Source: a virus
Length of the DNA: 38,198 nt
IMG/VR virus record: IMGVR_UViG_3300043436_000788
Span: 1 to 38,198 of that record
Direction: 5' to 3' (one strand)
A program made the translations under genes and the position numbers. Positions 36,179-38,198 of this stretch are shown here, one piece after another. How positions within the stretch are numbered: the first letter of the stretch is position 1; each line of letters starts with the position of its first letter. Below the pieces are notes generated by a model. It worked only from the letters and a program-made list of their open reading frames with translations. It did no database searches and was not told the DNA's origin.

Positions 36179-36274
36179 CTATGGGCGTAAAGACGAACGG
36201 TTAATTGCTACACCCTTACAGCAGTCTGCGTATGATTCACAGTCCTGGGTTGGACACCCTGTTCTACAAGCCAT
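36179..36274 (-). CDS. Tiny MACRTGCPTQD protein (31 aa)
   Basis: The translation MACRTGCPTQDCESYADCCK with end GVAINRSSLRP shares the first 18 residues' plan (MACR-x-GCPTQD-x-ES-x2-DC) with the 88-aa protein at 34844-35110, so the pair are paralogues. Five cysteines. A gap of 17 nt follows before the glycosyltransferase start. Confidence 0.5.
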   Translation of the reverse strand: MACRTGCPTQDCESYADCCKGVAINRSSLRP

Positions 36275-36313
36275 TGTTATGCCCCACTGTCAAGGTTTGC
36301 TAATTCTCTTGCT

Positions 36314-36481
36314 TTAGTCAATTAAATTCACGTCCTCAATCTGAATACCGCAAGGACCACAGACAACATGCGGTGCATCTGCTACTGCGCTGACACGAAT
36401 AGTTATCTCTGCGTTCTCGCATCCTGCGGTGTGGCAGGTTACGTCAAACTCTGCCTTGTCTGGAAATACAAAGTTATCCAC
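36314..36481 (-). CDS. Small CxC-GPCG protein, fibre-associated family member 3
   Basis: A 55-aa protein starting with GTG (36481-36479), 8 nt inside the end of the fibre gene, with GGGAG about 6 nt upstream. It contains TCHTAGCENAEI and CGPCGIQIED, the same plan as the 73-aa and 57-aa proteins of this family, and is directly after a fibre-tip gene. Unknown function. Confidence 0.65.
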   Translation of the reverse strand: MDNFVFPDKAEFDVTCHTAGCENAEITIRVSAVADAPHVVCGPCGIQIEDVNLID

Positions 36482-36893
36482 TTGCGCTCCCTGAGGTCAT
36501 TTGAACTGCTTGCCAAAATACCGTTGCCCCATTTGCTGAAGCGTTGTTGCGATTAACATACACCGAAAATGAAGAAGTGCTTGGAGAAGTATCTATACCT
36601 ACGTTTGTAAGACCACCACTAAACGCTGAAGTTGCAGTAACAATAGGCGCTACAGTAAATCTTCCTGAGGGCAAAGTAATTGTGGTTGAGTTGGTGTAGT
36701 ACCAACCATTAGCAGGTCCAAGGGTTCCAGTTGCGGTTGCTGAACCAGCAGCAATTCTAAATGGTGCAGAGGTGCCAATGATTCCATACTTAGCATCAGC
36801 CTGTGCTTGAGTGTAGTAGTTAGACAAATCAGTTGTTGATGATGCTAGGTCAACCCAATTAGTACCATCGTAAACAAAAGCCTTCTTAGCCAT
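36474..36893 (-). CDS. Tail fibre tip-like protein (139 aa)
   Basis: The protein starts MAKKAFVYDGTNWVDLASST and continues with SNYYTQAQADAKYG, a common fibre/baseplate motif. The C-terminal half (TVAPIVTATSAFSGGLTNVG; SVYVNRNNASANGATVFWQAVQM) resembles the end of the 388-aa fibre at 31471. It may be a fibre tip or an extra binding module. It overlaps both neighbouring genes. Confidence 0.7.
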   Translation of the reverse strand: MAKKAFVYDGTNWVDLASSTTDLSNYYTQAQADAKYGIIGTSAPFRIAAGSATATGTLGPANGWYYTNSTTITLPSGRFTVAPIVTATSAFSGGLTNVGIDTSPSTSSFSVYVNRNNASANGATVFWQAVQMTSGSASG

Positions 36894-37058
36894 TAAAGTC
36901 TCCCATAATCATTGGTGGAACTTCAGGGTCTTCACAGTAGTCTGTACCGATTAGATGTTCTTTACATCCACCACATTCAACAAAGGGTGGGTTGCCAATA
37001 AAGTTGTACTCAACGTTCTCGTTAGCACAACCTTCTGTTGTGCAAATAATCTTAACCA

Positions 37059-37059
<1 letters not shown>
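36886..37059 (-). CDS. Small CxC-CGGC protein, fibre-associated family member 2
   Basis: A 57-aa protein beginning MVKIICTTEGCANENVEYNF, with VECGGCKEHLIG later. Start at 37059, inside the TAATG overlap with the fibre gene stop; an ATG 7 codons upstream is the alternative. It shares TxGCxxENV and the second Cys pair with the 73-aa and 55-aa proteins. Unknown function. Confidence 0.65.

Positions 37060-38198
<1,139 letters not shown>

Overview
This window is most of the genome of a virulent tailed phage, most likely infecting a low-to-mid-GC actinobacterium. Support for the host comes from a phage-copy WhiB-type Fe-S regulator, a proteasome/HslV-type peptidase gene, an actinophage-style early region of many tiny overlapping genes, and moderate GC (roughly mid-40s % by eye). 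Freshwater acI-type Actinobacteria are a reasonable guess, but the sequence does not prove it. No integrase, excisionase or recognisable repressor is visible, so a lytic life style is inferred. No long-tail genes (tape measure, tail tube) are recognisable. Three large consecutive genes between portal and capsid look like internal/ejection proteins, which favours a podovirus.

Layout. (1) 1-14837, minus strand: the head module, read from right to left. It holds a small Lys-rich protein, large terminase, portal, an HslV/proteasome-like peptidase, a Pro/Ala-rich protein, a 1772-aa putative ejection protein, two further putative internal proteins, scaffold, an N4-gp56-type major capsid protein, small proteins, and the start of a tail-fibre-like gene cut by the window edge. 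(2) 14838-15550: a 713-nt divergent control region with four tandem hairpins, a putative leftward late promoter with an inverted repeat, TAGTTGAA operator-like repeats, a G-rich tract, a 15/16 match to the bacterial centromere parS, and two rightward TTGACA promoters. (3) 15551-27011, plus strand: the early/replication module. It starts with a SprT-like metalloprotease and about 20 tiny proteins (including WhiB), followed by a Cas4/RecB-type nuclease split over two ORFs, a Zn-ribbon protein, a RecA/DnaB-type ATPase, two PD-(D/E)XK proteins (one a Holliday-junction resolvase), a primase split over two frames, a DUF1599-like protein, a metallophosphoesterase and a sigma-like protein. No DNA polymerase is present, so replication probably uses the host polymerase. 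(4) 27037-27075: a bidirectional terminator between the convergent operons. (5) 27085-38198, minus strand: lysis genes (M23 endopeptidase, holin candidates, a secreted P/E/S/T-rich protein), tail proteins, a cluster of tiny basic proteins, a glycosyltransferase, and fibre genes ending in a collagen-like repeat that runs off the right edge.

The most striking signal is the 8-bp palindrome GTTTAAAC. It occurs 20 times in the ~11 kb rightward module and once in the other ~27 kb. It lies across stop/start junctions (GTT-TAA-AC-ATG), in the loops of two hairpins including the operon-end terminator, and inside genes. It is probably a phage-specific regulatory, binding or RNA-level element. The parS-like site directly upstream of an early promoter, the catalytically intact proteasome-type protease in the head cluster, and the split primase and split nuclease are the other main points of interest.
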